Shown: positions 17,685-26,870 of the stretch, one piece after another | Layout of the letters: each line of letters opens with the position of its first letter | How positions within the stretch are numbered: the first letter of the stretch is position 1 | Assembly (NCBI GenBank): GCA_944321715.1 | Contig: CALUMJ010000010.1 | Coordinates: 1-58,348 of the forward strand | Direction: 5' to 3' | Length of the DNA stretch: 58,348 nucleotides | Origin: an uncultured Muribaculaceae bacterium | Lineage (GTDB): Bacteria; Bacteroidota; Bacteroidia; Bacteroidales; Muribaculaceae | Made by a program: the position numbers and the translations under genes | Notes under the pieces: model-generated | The model's input: only the letters and a program-made list of their open reading frames with translations | What the model was told of the DNA's origin: nothing | The model's database searches: none

Positions 17685-18823
17685 TGATGGAAACACCTGC
17701 GACATACAAATATTACGCATTCATAAGTTACAACTCCCGCGACACCAAATGGGGGAAACGGCTACAACGCAAATTGGAAAACTACAGCATGCCCACAACG
17801 TTGTGCAGCGAGCATGGCTGGAAGCGCAAACCCATGAAACCGGTGTTCTTCGCCCCCACCGACATTCAACCCGGCGGATTGACCGCCGAACTGCAAGAGC
17901 GGCTACGTGCTTCGCAACACCTGATTGTAATATGTTCGCCCAATTCGGCCCACTCTAAATGGGTAGGACAGGAAATCGCTTATTTCCATAGCCTCGGGCG
18001 GACCAACGACATCCACTTTTTCATTGTCGATGGCATTCCACACAGCGGCGACGAGGCTACAGAATGCTTCAATCCCATCATCAAAGAACTCGGACTGCCA
18101 GAAATACTTGGAGCCAACATTCACGAGAAAGTGTTTCGATGGGCGTGGCTCAACAAAGAACGCGCCTACGTGCAACTGATTACCAAGTTGCTTGGAGTGG
18201 AATTTGATGCCGTGTGGCAACGCCATAAACGAATGCTTGCAAGGCGCATCGTCGCATGGACGATAGGAGGTGCCGCCGTGATTGCAGCCCTGTTGACGGT
18301 GTGGGCAACAAACCAGCCCGTGAATGTGGGTATTGCATTGAACGAAGCATCGCTGCACAATAGCAACTTGCCGCCATTGCGAAACGCCGTGGTAACGATG
18401 ACTCTCGACAACGAAACCAAGACCGACACTATCACCAAAATCGGCGACAATGCAATCTTCTCGAATGTGCCGCACCGCTACATAGGGCAAGAGGTAGAAT
18501 TGGCGGTAACCTGCCGCGACTTTGTACCTATCGACACCACAGTCACACTGTCCGAAGCGTTGACACTCGACATTGTCCGCGATGCCAGCGTATATGGCAA
18601 CATACGTTTCAAGTTATGGAATTCCACCACCGAGCAAACCGTTGCCGGCTGCAAGGTCGAAATCGACGGCTACACGGCTGTGTCGGACAATAAAGGTGTG
18701 GTGACACTATTTATCCCACTCGACAAACAAAAAACCTCCTACACTGTCAACGCCACAATTCCATTGCTCGACAACATCATCTACACTCCCTGCGGAGAAG
18801 ACGACATATTGCTGACCGAATAA
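17684..18823 (+). CDS. TIR domain protein with one transmembrane helix and periplasmic beta domain
   Basis: A 379-residue protein. Residues 8-150 form a TIR domain: YYAFISYNSRD (strand A/box 1), a BB-loop region DIQPGG at 60-65, and SPNSAHSKWVGQEIAYF, in which E97 sits where the NAD-hydrolysing TIR enzymes have their catalytic glutamate (S-x-W-x-x-x-E). A single membrane helix lies at about 188-207 (AWTIGGAAVIAALLTVWATN). The remaining 170 residues are beta-rich with a carboxypeptidase-regulatory-like segment (VAGCKVEIDGYTAVSDNKGV), predicted to be periplasmic. Translationally coupled to the TPR gene. NADase activity is inference; a scaffold role is the alternative. Confidence 0.85.
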   Translation: MMETPATYKYYAFISYNSRDTKWGKRLQRKLENYSMPTTLCSEHGWKRKPMKPVFFAPTDIQPGGLTAELQERLRASQHLIVICSPNSAHSKWVGQEIAYFHSLGRTNDIHFFIVDGIPHSGDEATECFNPIIKELGLPEILGANIHEKVFRWAWLNKERAYVQLITKLLGVEFDAVWQRHKRMLARRIVAWTIGGAAVIAALLTVWATNQPVNVGIALNEASLHNSNLPPLRNAVVTMTLDNETKTDTITKIGDNAIFSNVPHRYIGQEVELAVTCRDFVPIDTTVTLSEALTLDIVRDASVYGNIRFKLWNSTTEQTVAGCKVEIDGYTAVSDNKGVVTLFIPLDKQKTSYTVNATIPLLDNIIYTPCGEDDILLTE

Positions 18824-19046
18824 TTCACAGCACCCTATTTTGACATTGCGTGTAGGGGCTGTTGTTGTTGAAGGTGTATCAAAATGCAAATACATTTACT
18901 TTGTTGTAGGGGGTGTATCAAAATTAGCATCAATCTGGTTCGTAGGGACGCACGGCTCGTGCGTCCGTGTGCTACAAGGCACTATTAAATCGCTATGTTC
19001 CACCCCCAATATGTGCCTATTGACGCAGCGGACGCATGAGCCGTGC

Positions 19047-20430
19047 AGTAGTGTCTAACAAAAAGTGTTAAAAAGGTTTCATAACAATCTTGGCAATAGG
19101 GCATTAGGGTGTTTTTTTTAGGCGCGGAGGATTTTGAAACGCATATAGGGTGCTACATTTGTGGCGAATAGCAAAATGTCACGATATGGCACAGATACCT
19201 TACGTTTTCACCCAACTCGTCCGATGGCTGCCGAGGGACAAGTTCGACCGGTTGGTAGGCAAGTACGGCGGCAACGCCTATGTCAAAGTTTTCAGCTGTT
19301 GGAACCACCTCCTTACCATGGTATGGGAGCAGCTTACCGGGCGGCGCAGCCTCCGCGACATATCGGCATCCCTGCGCGCCCACGCCGACAAGGCCTACCG
19401 GATGGGGATGGGTTCGCATTACAGCAGGTGCAACATAGCCAACGCCAACGCCCGCCGCAACGTGGCCATATACAGGGAGCTGGCGCAGGCGATGATGCAC
19501 AAGGCCGCGGCGGCCGGGTGCAGGGACCAAGAACTCGGCCACGTCGCCCGGGCGTTCGGCATCGGGGGCTTCTTCGCCATAGACTCCAGCACGGTCACAC
19601 TCGACCTCTCCAGGTTTCCGTGGTGCGTGCCGCAGGAGGGCGCGGGCGGCGTGAAGGCGCACACAATGTACGACATCGTGAGGGAGGTGCCGCGGATGTG
19701 CCTCATAACCGGGCATGAGGAACGTGACCAGACGTTCATGGGTGACTACCCCTACGAGGACGGCTGCCTGTACCTGTTCGACAGGGCGTACATGAAGACC
19801 CCGGGACTCGCGGCCGTGGCGCGGGCGGGAGCCTTCTTTGTGGTGCGCAAGAAGAAGGACATACTGTACCGCACCGTGGGAGAATCCGTCCGCTCCGGGA
19901 CGTATTCTGACAGCCCGATAAAGTTCACCGGGCGCTGGGCGTCCAGCGGTTACCCGTGGCGGCTGCGCATGGTGTCGTTCGACGTGCCCGGCAAGGACGG
20001 GACGATGCACCTGCTGACGAACAACACCGGCATGCCGGCCGAGACAATCGCCCTGCTTTACAAGAACCGGTGGAAAATCGAGACATTCTTCAAGTGGGTC
20101 AAGCAGCACCTCCGCATCAACTCTTTCTACGGAACGTCGGCAAACGCTGTGATGATACAGATATACACCGCGTTTACCACCTACTGCTTGCTGGCGCTTG
20201 TCGCCGATGCCGTGCGCTTTGGCGGCAGCCTGTACGATTTTGCCAACCTCGTGAGCGTTTCCCTGACCGAAAGGGTGTGGCTCAGGGACTTGGTGGACAG
20301 GTACGACCGTGCCGGCGAACGCATTGAACAGAGGCAGCAGCTCTCCCTATTCTCCAACTATCATTTTGCTAGTTGTGGGGACTCGCACAAGGACAAAAAA
20401 ATGTGTTAATTTTTTTTGTTAGACACTACT
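19047..20430 (+). mobile_element. IS4-type insertion sequence, complete (1384 bp)
   Basis: Perfect 13-bp terminal inverted repeats AGTAGTGTCTAAC (19047-19059) and GTTAGACACTACT (20418-20430). It is flanked by a 13-bp target duplication GCATGAGCCGTGC (19034-19046 and 20431-20443). It carries one intact transposase gene. Perfect ends, intact gene and matching duplications indicate recent insertion. The interior is visibly more GC-rich than its flanks, consistent with acquisition from elsewhere. Confidence 0.92.
19186..20409 (+). CDS. IS4-family DDE transposase
   Basis: A 407-residue transposase with N-terminal DUF4372-type region (PRDKFDRLVGKYGGNAYVK). The DDE acid triad is visible as FAIDSSTVTL (first D), YLFDRAYMKT (second D) and the IS4 signature YKNRWKIETFFKWVKQHL (the Y-(2)-R-(3)-E-(6)-K pattern). 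The ATG at 19186 gives MAQIPYVFTQL; a GTG at 19150 would add 12 residues. It is the only gene between the 13-bp ends and catalyses cut-and-paste movement of the element. Confidence 0.93.
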   Translation: MAQIPYVFTQLVRWLPRDKFDRLVGKYGGNAYVKVFSCWNHLLTMVWEQLTGRRSLRDISASLRAHADKAYRMGMGSHYSRCNIANANARRNVAIYRELAQAMMHKAAAAGCRDQELGHVARAFGIGGFFAIDSSTVTLDLSRFPWCVPQEGAGGVKAHTMYDIVREVPRMCLITGHEERDQTFMGDYPYEDGCLYLFDRAYMKTPGLAAVARAGAFFVVRKKKDILYRTVGESVRSGTYSDSPIKFTGRWASSGYPWRLRMVSFDVPGKDGTMHLLTNNTGMPAETIALLYKNRWKIETFFKWVKQHLRINSFYGTSANAVMIQIYTAFTTYCLLALVADAVRFGGSLYDFANLVSVSLTERVWLRDLVDRYDRAGERIEQRQQLSLFSNYHFASCGDSHKDKKMC

Positions 20431-20613
20431 GCATGAGCCGTGCGCCCCTACAAAATCGCGTAAATTCCTGATTTAGGCACAGCCTCACAATGCGGCCATG
20501 CTCGAATAACGCACTGCACAAAACTGCGTCAGCAAGGTGCAGACACAATCAAGACACTAATTTACTAATGGATTATTTCGGCGCTCACCTGTCCATGCGC
20601 CGCTGCCATAGGC

Positions 20614-21276
20614 TCACTTGTTATTGATGGGACGGCAAGCTCCCATGTAGCGTTTGTTGTAGTATGCTTCGTTGGAATTGCTCACACACACGCCTTGTGA
20701 AGTGCTGGCATGGATAAAATTAAATCCCGAACCAGCCGAATCGACCTCGGTGACAATGCCCACATGGCCTATGTTCTTATTCACGGCACGACCATTGAAA
20801 AACACCAAGTCGCCCGGCCGTAGCTCATCTTTTCCCACAATCTTGCCATTGTTGATTTGCTGGCGCGAAGTGCGGTTGAGCGTGTAACCAAACTGGGCGA
20901 ACACGTAGCTCGTGAACCCCGAGCAGTCAAAAGCCTTGGGGCCATTTGCTCCACGGCGATAACGTGTGCCTTCAAACGAGGTTGCAAAAGCTATGATTTC
21001 TTCAATCAAATTGTTGGTGGCTATGCTGTCGCGGCTTTCAAAGCTGCCTTTCAAACCTTCTTTCCAAAAACATGCACTGCGGAACACACCCATATAATCG
21101 GTGGCTGCAAGCACAGCCGAATCTACAGGTTGGAAAAGTGCCGACTGCCGCAACTGCTCAAGCACCGTTCCTGGCTTGCGTAAATTGCTCACCTGCCCCC
21201 ACGATGCAACCGACCCCCACAGCATACCTATCACTATGGCGGCTAAAATTACTATGTTTTTTGCAAGTTGCTTCAT
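20614..21276 (-). CDS. NlpC/P60 family (C40) cell-wall peptidase
   Basis: A 220-residue exported cysteine peptidase. The signal sequence is residues 1-27 (AKNIVILAAIVIGMLWGSVA core). The C40 domain spans about 90-215: nucleophile C118 in FDCSGF, H171 in NIGHVGIVTEV, and the third polar residue H189 in FIHAS. Enzymes of this fold cleave D-Glu-meso-DAP bonds in peptidoglycan stem peptides in the periplasm. It has no SH3 domain in front, only a short linker (30-90). It stands alone, transcribed away from the next gene. Confidence 0.9.
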   Translation of the reverse strand: MKQLAKNIVILAAIVIGMLWGSVASWGQVSNLRKPGTVLEQLRQSALFQPVDSAVLAATDYMGVFRSACFWKEGLKGSFESRDSIATNNLIEEIIAFATSFEGTRYRRGANGPKAFDCSGFTSYVFAQFGYTLNRTSRQQINNGKIVGKDELRPGDLVFFNGRAVNKNIGHVGIVTEVDSAGSGFNFIHASTSQGVCVSNSNEAYYNKRYMGACRPINNK

Positions 21277-21410
21277 TGTTCCAATTATTTTCCACGCAAA
21301 AGTAGTAAAAAAATGCCTATTGCCGTCACTCCGTTCAAAGCTATTTAGTGTTTTTTCTAAATTTTTTCACGACCACTCAATGAATTTAGAATCTGTTAAT
21401 CGACTCGTTT

Positions 21411-21442
21411 TTTGCTATTGCGCCCGACTTGCAGTATCTTTG
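21411..21442 (+). promoter_or_regulatory. Bacteroidetes-type promoter for the receiver/PEP-synthase-like gene
   Basis: TTTG at 21411-21414 and TATCTTTG at 21435-21442, 20 bp apart. This implies a transcript start near 21450 and a 5' leader of about 150 nt before the ATG at 21602. The remainder of the gap 21277-21601 shows no gene. Confidence 0.7.
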
Positions 21443-21601
21443 TAGGTGCAAAGCAGCAAGCCAAGCACCGCTGGCCACAGCAGCAGGCAGGCGTGCATTT
21501 CTGTCTTTTTGCACATTACAGCAGATACTCGTGCATTATGCCTGTCGGCGAGTGGTACGTGCCGCACGGCAGATGCGGACATACAACCAATAAATAAAGA
21601 A

Positions 21602-24600
21602 ATGAACGAAGCAAGTTTAAACCAACTTTATTTGAGAGATACGGCGTTCCAAGACCTGATGCAAAAGCGCGTGTTCAACGTGCTGCTCATCGCCTCGCCC
21701 TACGACTCATTCATGATTGAAGAAGATGGCCGCATCGAGGAACAGCTATTCTTTGAATACGCCGCACTCAACCTCAGCTCGCCTCCACGCGTGACACAAG
21801 CCCGGAATTACGCCTCGGCAATGGAGAAACTTGCCGAAAAGCATTTCGACATGATTATCGCCATCCCTAACGCCGACATCAGCGAAACATTTGCCAGCGC
21901 AAAAGTCATAAAAGGGCTCTATCCCGATGTGCCCTTCGTGGTGCTGACGCCATTCTCTCGCGAAGTGTCGCAACGGCTCATGGGCGAAGACTTCAGCGGA
22001 GTCGATTATGTATTCAGCTGGCTCGGCAACGTCGATTTGCTGCTGGCAATAATAAAATTGCTTGAAGACAAACTCAACGCCGACAACGACGTGAACGTCG
22101 TGGGCGTGCAGATGATATTGCTTGTGGAAGACTCGGTGCGATTCCTCTCCACAATACTGCCAACCCTATACAAATTCCTGCTGCGGCAGTCGCTCATATT
22201 CTCAACCGAGGCACTAAACGAACATGAGCAGATGATGAGAATGCGAGGCCGACCCAAAATAATGGTCGCACGCGATTATGAAGAAGCCATGGCTGTATAT
22301 GAAAAATATGGGAAAAACATGCTGGGCGTGGTATCCGACATTTCGTTCAAGCATGGCGGAGAAAAAGACCCATACGCCGGACTGGCATTCGCTCGGGAAT
22401 TAAAGTCGCGCGACCCATTCCTGCCAATAATCATGGAATCGAGCGAAGCAAACAATGAAACGGCCGCACACCAATTGGGCTGCGCATTCATCAACAAAAA
22501 TTCCAAGCAGCTACCCACCGACCTTGGCAATGCCCTGCGCCAGTATTTCGGGTTTGGCGACTTTGTTATCCGCGACCCACAAACGGGCAAAGAAATATTG
22601 CGCATCAAGGACTTGAAAGACTTGCAGAAGCACATTTTCGACATTCCCGACCGCTCGCTGCTATACCACGCAAGCTACAACGACATATCACGCTGGCTGT
22701 ACAGCCGTGCCATGTTCCCTATCGCCGAAATAATCAAGCAACACCGGTTCCGCGACATAAGTGAGGCCCCTGCCGTAAGGCAACTGTTTTTCGACCTCAT
22801 CGTCAAGTATCGAAAGATGAAAAACCGCGGCGTAGTGGCCGTGTTCCACAAGGAGCGTTTCGACCATTACTCCAATTTCGCGCGCATAGGCCGAGGGTCG
22901 CTTGGCGGAAAAGGACGCGGACTGGCATTCATCGACTCTATCATAAAGAAAAGCACAAAGTTTGACGACCTCGACGGCGTGGGCGTGTCAATCCCTCGCA
23001 CCGTGGTGCTGTGCACCGACGTTTTCGACGAGTTCATGGAAAGCAACAACCTGTATCCAATAGCATTGTCCGACATTCCCGATGAAGATATTTTAAACGC
23101 ATTCATCGCGGCCAAACTGCCCCAATGGCTCAAAGACGACTTCACGGCACTCTTCGAGGTCGTCGATAAGCCGCTCGCCATACGCAGTTCCAGCCTGCTC
23201 GAAGACAGCCATTACCAGCCATTTGCCGGAATATACTCGACCTACATGATACCTCACTTCGACGACCACGACGAAATGATGCGCCAGTTGCTGGCGGCGG
23301 TGAAGAGCGTGTATGCTTCGGTGTTCTTTGCCGACAGCAAGGCCTACATGGCGGCTACCCGCAACGTCATCGACCAGGAGAAAATGGCCGTAATCATACA
23401 GGAAGTTGTCGGACGACAATATGGCGATGTATATTACCCGTCGTTTGCCGGCGTGGGACGTTCGCTCAACTATTACCCCATTAACGACGAGCAGCCCGAA
23501 GACGGTGTCGCCGAAGTGGCCGTCGGGCTTGGAAAATACATCGTCGATGGAGGGCTGTCGCTGCGGTTCTCGCCACGACACCCCGACAAGGTGCTGCAAA
23601 CCAGTATGCTCGACCTTGCCCTGCGCGACACACAGACGCGCTTTTACGCCCTCGACATGAAAAGCGGCTCTACCAGCAATTTCAGCGTCGATGACGGATT
23701 CAACATAAAGAAAATGCGCATACAAGATGCTGCCGGTAACGGGTCGCTGCGCTACATGGTATCGACCTACGACGTGAACGACGGTGTGCTGTATGACCAC
23801 GACTCGGGCCAGGGTCGCCGAGTTGTCACATTTGCCAACATTTTGCGGCACAACGCATTCCCATTGGCGCAAGCTATCGACTTGATGCTCACCGAGGGGC
23901 AGAAAGCCATGGGAAGACCTGTGGAAATAGAGTTTGCCGGAATGGTGGGAAAAGACGACACCCCCATGTCGGGCGAGAAAGGACAAATCTATTGGTTGCA
24001 GATACGCCCCATAGTTGACCGCAAGGAAATGCTCGACGAGAAAATAATGGAAACCGACCCACAGAACCTCATTTTGAAAAGTTGCACGGCTCTCGGGCAC
24101 GGCATGACCGACAATATCACGCACATAGTAATGGTCAAGGAAGAGGAATTCTCGATGTTCAACAACTCGCTCATCGCACGAGAAATCGAGAAACTCAACC
24201 GCAATTTCACCGAGCGAGGCGAAGGATATATACTGATAGGCCCCGGACGCTGGGGGTCGAGCGACACGGCACTTGGCATCCCGGTGAAATGGCCGCATAT
24301 CTCATCGGCAAAGCTAATTGTCGAAACCTCACTGCCCGGCAACCGCATCGAGCCAAGCCAAGGTACACACTTCTTCCAAAACCTCACCTCGTTTGGTGTG
24401 GGCTATTTCACTGTCGGCGCACCCGGCGACGGCAGTGTATGGGACAAGGCATACCTCGACTCGCTCACTCCAGTGTCGGAAAGTCGCTTTGTGAAAGTCC
24501 TGCACTTCGACAAGCAACTCACCGTGGCCATCAACGGGCGCAAGAGCCTCGGGGTCGTACTCAAGCCCGGCGTGGAAATCGCCGATGACACCAAACCCGA

Positions 24601-24637
24601 AGCATACAACGATGACATATTCGATGTAAATCAATAA
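21602..24637 (+). CDS. receiver-like / PEP-synthase-like (pyruvate-phosphate dikinase N-terminal) fusion protein
   Basis: A 1011-residue cytoplasmic protein. Residues about 20-150 and 170-310 look like two receiver-type (CheY-like) folds (VFNVLLIASPYDSF, DMIIAIPNAD, MILLVEDSVRFL, GVVSDISFKHGGE). From about 430 on lies a PEP/pyruvate-binding ATP-grasp domain: GRGSLGGKGRGLAFIDSI, LAIRSSSLLEDSHYQPFAGI and VEIEFAGMVG...IYWLQIRPIV are typical of PpsA/PPDK. I do not see the swivelling-domain histidine motif (TSHAAI), so full PEP-synthase chemistry is doubtful. The ATG at 21602 is chosen because the upstream one (21446) lies at the predicted transcript start. The coiled-coil gene follows by 36 bp. 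Confidence 0.75.
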   Translation: MNEASLNQLYLRDTAFQDLMQKRVFNVLLIASPYDSFMIEEDGRIEEQLFFEYAALNLSSPPRVTQARNYASAMEKLAEKHFDMIIAIPNADISETFASAKVIKGLYPDVPFVVLTPFSREVSQRLMGEDFSGVDYVFSWLGNVDLLLAIIKLLEDKLNADNDVNVVGVQMILLVEDSVRFLSTILPTLYKFLLRQSLIFSTEALNEHEQMMRMRGRPKIMVARDYEEAMAVYEKYGKNMLGVVSDISFKHGGEKDPYAGLAFARELKSRDPFLPIIMESSEANNETAAHQLGCAFINKNSKQLPTDLGNALRQYFGFGDFVIRDPQTGKEILRIKDLKDLQKHIFDIPDRSLLYHASYNDISRWLYSRAMFPIAEIIKQHRFRDISEAPAVRQLFFDLIVKYRKMKNRGVVAVFHKERFDHYSNFARIGRGSLGGKGRGLAFIDSIIKKSTKFDDLDGVGVSIPRTVVLCTDVFDEFMESNNLYPIALSDIPDEDILNAFIAAKLPQWLKDDFTALFEVVDKPLAIRSSSLLEDSHYQPFAGIYSTYMIPHFDDHDEMMRQLLAAVKSVYASVFFADSKAYMAATRNVIDQEKMAVIIQEVVGRQYGDVYYPSFAGVGRSLNYYPINDEQPEDGVAEVAVGLGKYIVDGGLSLRFSPRHPDKVLQTSMLDLALRDTQTRFYALDMKSGSTSNFSVDDGFNIKKMRIQDAAGNGSLRYMVSTYDVNDGVLYDHDSGQGRRVVTFANILRHNAFPLAQAIDLMLTEGQKAMGRPVEIEFAGMVGKDDTPMSGEKGQIYWLQIRPIVDRKEMLDEKIMETDPQNLILKSCTALGHGMTDNITHIVMVKEEEFSMFNNSLIAREIEKLNRNFTERGEGYILIGPGRWGSSDTALGIPVKWPHISSAKLIVETSLPGNRIEPSQGTHFFQNLTSFGVGYFTVGAPGDGSVWDKAYLDSLTPVSESRFVKVLHFDKQLTVAINGRKSLGVVLKPGVEIADDTKPEAYNDDIFDVNQ

Positions 24638-24673
24638 AGCTAATTCACTTTCATATAGACAACACTGTAAATT

Positions 24674-26818
24674 ATGGCATTTCTCAAAAAATTGAAAGCT
24701 ATGTTTGGATTCGGCGATGCCGGCAATGACGAAGAATTAACCGAAATGTTCCTCCCCTACGAGGCTCAGCATCGCACGCCATATATAAATCCTTTCAAAA
24801 AAGAGGATGACAATATCGCTATGGACAAAAACAACAACACCACAAAGAGCGACGACACCACTGCCGAAACCGAAGTTGCTGTAATCGACAACCCAGAACC
24901 GGCAGGCGAAGAAATCGCTGCGGATAACGAATTTGACGAATTGCCCGACGAAATGTACAACGGCGTTTTGTCGATAATAAATTCCACATTGCCTACTTTC
25001 GTGAGGAGTTGCCTCGATGTAGATGCCGAGAAAAGGGCTATCGCCCAAGCCCTGGGGCCGCACATAAAGAATGCCATGCAACGCGTGAAGACACAAATGG
25101 CGGCCGAAACCGGACGACAATGGAAGCAAAAGCAAGCCAAAATGGAAGCCCAAGTAGCACAGGCCGAAAATCGTGCGAAAGAGGCTGCCGAACGTGTAGC
25201 ACAAGTGCAAGCAAAAGCGCAAGCCGCCGATGCACAACGCAATGCCGTGAACGAACGCTGCCGGACGCTCGAAACGCGCATCGCCGAGCTTGAAGCCGAA
25301 CACGAGCAGTTTGAACTTGAAAACAAGAGCCTTGTAAACAAGGTAAAAGTGGCACAAGTGTATGCCAACGACATAGAACGCTACAAAGAAGAAATAGCCG
25401 AGCTGCACAAACAGATTGACCAGCTGAAAGCGGGGCCCGATGCACAAGCCATAGCTGCTGTCGAAGCAAAGTGGAGCGAAGAGGTTGCACGGTTGCAACA
25501 AGAATTGGCCACAAAAAATGCCGACATCGACTCTTTGACCAAAAAAGAGGAGGAAACTGCCAAACAACTGGCAGCCACACGCGAGGAACTCGACGACGCT
25601 TTGGCGGCAGTGGACATCGTAAACGAGGTGCAAACCATGGTGGAAAAACAAAGTGCGCAAATCAAACAACGCGACGAGAAAATAGCCTCAATGCGCGAGC
25701 AAAGCAACAAACGCGAAGCCGAGGCTGCTCGCAGCTACAACGATTTGAACAATGAACACATAAACCTGAAACGAAGCTACGACTCGCTCAAAGCCGAAAC
25801 ACAAAAGTTGCGTGAAGCCATAGCAAATGCCGACAAAGACAAGGAAGAAGCCGTAGCCGAAATGCAGGAAACCCTATTAAGAACCGAAAAAGAGGTCGAA
25901 GACTTAAAAAGGCGTTTGGCTGCAATGACGGCAAAAGTCGAGGAAGCGCAGAAACAATCTTCGCCCGACAACTCGGCTGTTGAAAACCGCACCGAAGAAC
26001 TGAAAAAGCAGCTCGAAGCGGCAGCTATGCTAATCGAACGCCGCGATGCCACCATTCAGGAGTTGAACGAAAAAATCAGCACAATGACGGGAGAGCTATC
26101 GTATGCCCACATGTCGGAGAGTGAAAACCGATTGAAAATAAAGCAACTAACCGCCGACCTTGAAAATGAACGTCAAGCCGCGAAACGGCTTGCCGACAAA
26201 CTTGCTGCAATGCCTGACACAACCGACAACACCCCACAACCGACAAAAGCCTCAGGCAGAAAACCCGGACGCCCGCCAAAAAACACCAAGCCCGAACCTC
26301 AAGCCGAACCACAAGCTGCAACTATCGAAGAGCCTGTAATCCAAGACTCCGAAACTGCAAAGCCTGAACCTGAATTGGAAGAGGCTGTTAAGCATGTGTT
26401 CAAAATCAGCTTTGACGACGATGCAAACGCCGAAAATAGTGACGACGCTACCATAACTTATGCCACGATGCAACACGACGAACATGAAACGCACGACTTG
26501 CTGCAACCCGAGCTACCCATTGCCGACACCACTGCTATCGACAACCGCCAAAGCTACAATGATGTCATCGACAACCCCGTGGAACCGCCTGCGGCAACCG
26601 ACCTGCTCAGCGACGAGCAAAATATCGACAACACATTTGAAACGAGCGGCAACGACCTGCCAGTCCTCGATGACGATATAGAATGGTTAATGCCCACTGC
26701 ACAAGAGGACGAAACCGATAATGACAAAAGCAGGGAAGACGATGCACAAGCGACTGAAAATGCCGACAACGACAAAACAAACGAAAGCCCAGTCCAGCAA
26801 CAGATGTCGCTGTTCTAA
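24674..26818 (+). CDS. long coiled-coil protein with AT-hook and acidic tail
   Basis: A 714-residue cytoplasmic protein not assigned to a family. Residues 1-75 contain a basic start (MAFLKKLKAMFGFGDAG) and an acidic linker. Around 95-145 is a short folded segment (MYNGVLSIINSTLPTFVRSC). About 150-510 is an almost unbroken heptad coiled coil rich in A, E, K and Q. At about 526-535 is an AT-hook-like motif, GRKPGRPPK, the kind that inserts in AT-rich minor grooves. The final 170 residues are acidic and disordered. It lies 36 bp after the receiver/PEP-synthase-like gene and ends at a terminator. A DNA-bridging or scaffold role is inference. Confidence 0.7.
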   Translation: MAFLKKLKAMFGFGDAGNDEELTEMFLPYEAQHRTPYINPFKKEDDNIAMDKNNNTTKSDDTTAETEVAVIDNPEPAGEEIAADNEFDELPDEMYNGVLSIINSTLPTFVRSCLDVDAEKRAIAQALGPHIKNAMQRVKTQMAAETGRQWKQKQAKMEAQVAQAENRAKEAAERVAQVQAKAQAADAQRNAVNERCRTLETRIAELEAEHEQFELENKSLVNKVKVAQVYANDIERYKEEIAELHKQIDQLKAGPDAQAIAAVEAKWSEEVARLQQELATKNADIDSLTKKEEETAKQLAATREELDDALAAVDIVNEVQTMVEKQSAQIKQRDEKIASMREQSNKREAEAARSYNDLNNEHINLKRSYDSLKAETQKLREAIANADKDKEEAVAEMQETLLRTEKEVEDLKRRLAAMTAKVEEAQKQSSPDNSAVENRTEELKKQLEAAAMLIERRDATIQELNEKISTMTGELSYAHMSESENRLKIKQLTADLENERQAAKRLADKLAAMPDTTDNTPQPTKASGRKPGRPPKNTKPEPQAEPQAATIEEPVIQDSETAKPEPELEEAVKHVFKISFDDDANAENSDDATITYATMQHDEHETHDLLQPELPIADTTAIDNRQSYNDVIDNPVEPPAATDLLSDEQNIDNTFETSGNDLPVLDDDIEWLMPTAQEDETDNDKSREDDAQATENADNDKTNESPVQQQMSLF

Positions 26819-26839
26819 TACAGAACCACAAAAATTAAG

Positions 26840-26870
26840 CGCACCGTTATTTCACAACAACGGTGCGTTT
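26840..26870 (+). terminator. rho-independent terminator after the coiled-coil gene
   Basis: CGCACCGTT (26840-26848) pairs with AACGGTGCG (26859-26867) around a 10-nt loop, followed by TTT. It separates the coiled-coil gene from the next transcript. Confidence 0.75.

Larger units (their letters stand above)
18871..20487. repeat. palindromic mobile repeat copy E, interrupted by the IS element
   Basis: A type 2 left end (AAGGTGTATCAAAATGCAAA, 18871-18908) is followed by a type 1 left end (GGTGTATCAAAATTAGCATC) and arm CGTAGGGACGCACGGCTCGT. The right arm is cut at GCATGAGCCGTGC by the IS and continues after it (20431 on), ending in a decayed terminus near 20487. So three mobile units are nested: IS in type 1 in type 2. 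Confidence 0.7.

Noticed and set aside
19153-20109. 318-codon frame on the minus strand inside the IS element
   Set aside because: Shadow of the GC-rich transposase gene; Arg/Pro/His-rich translation without family features.
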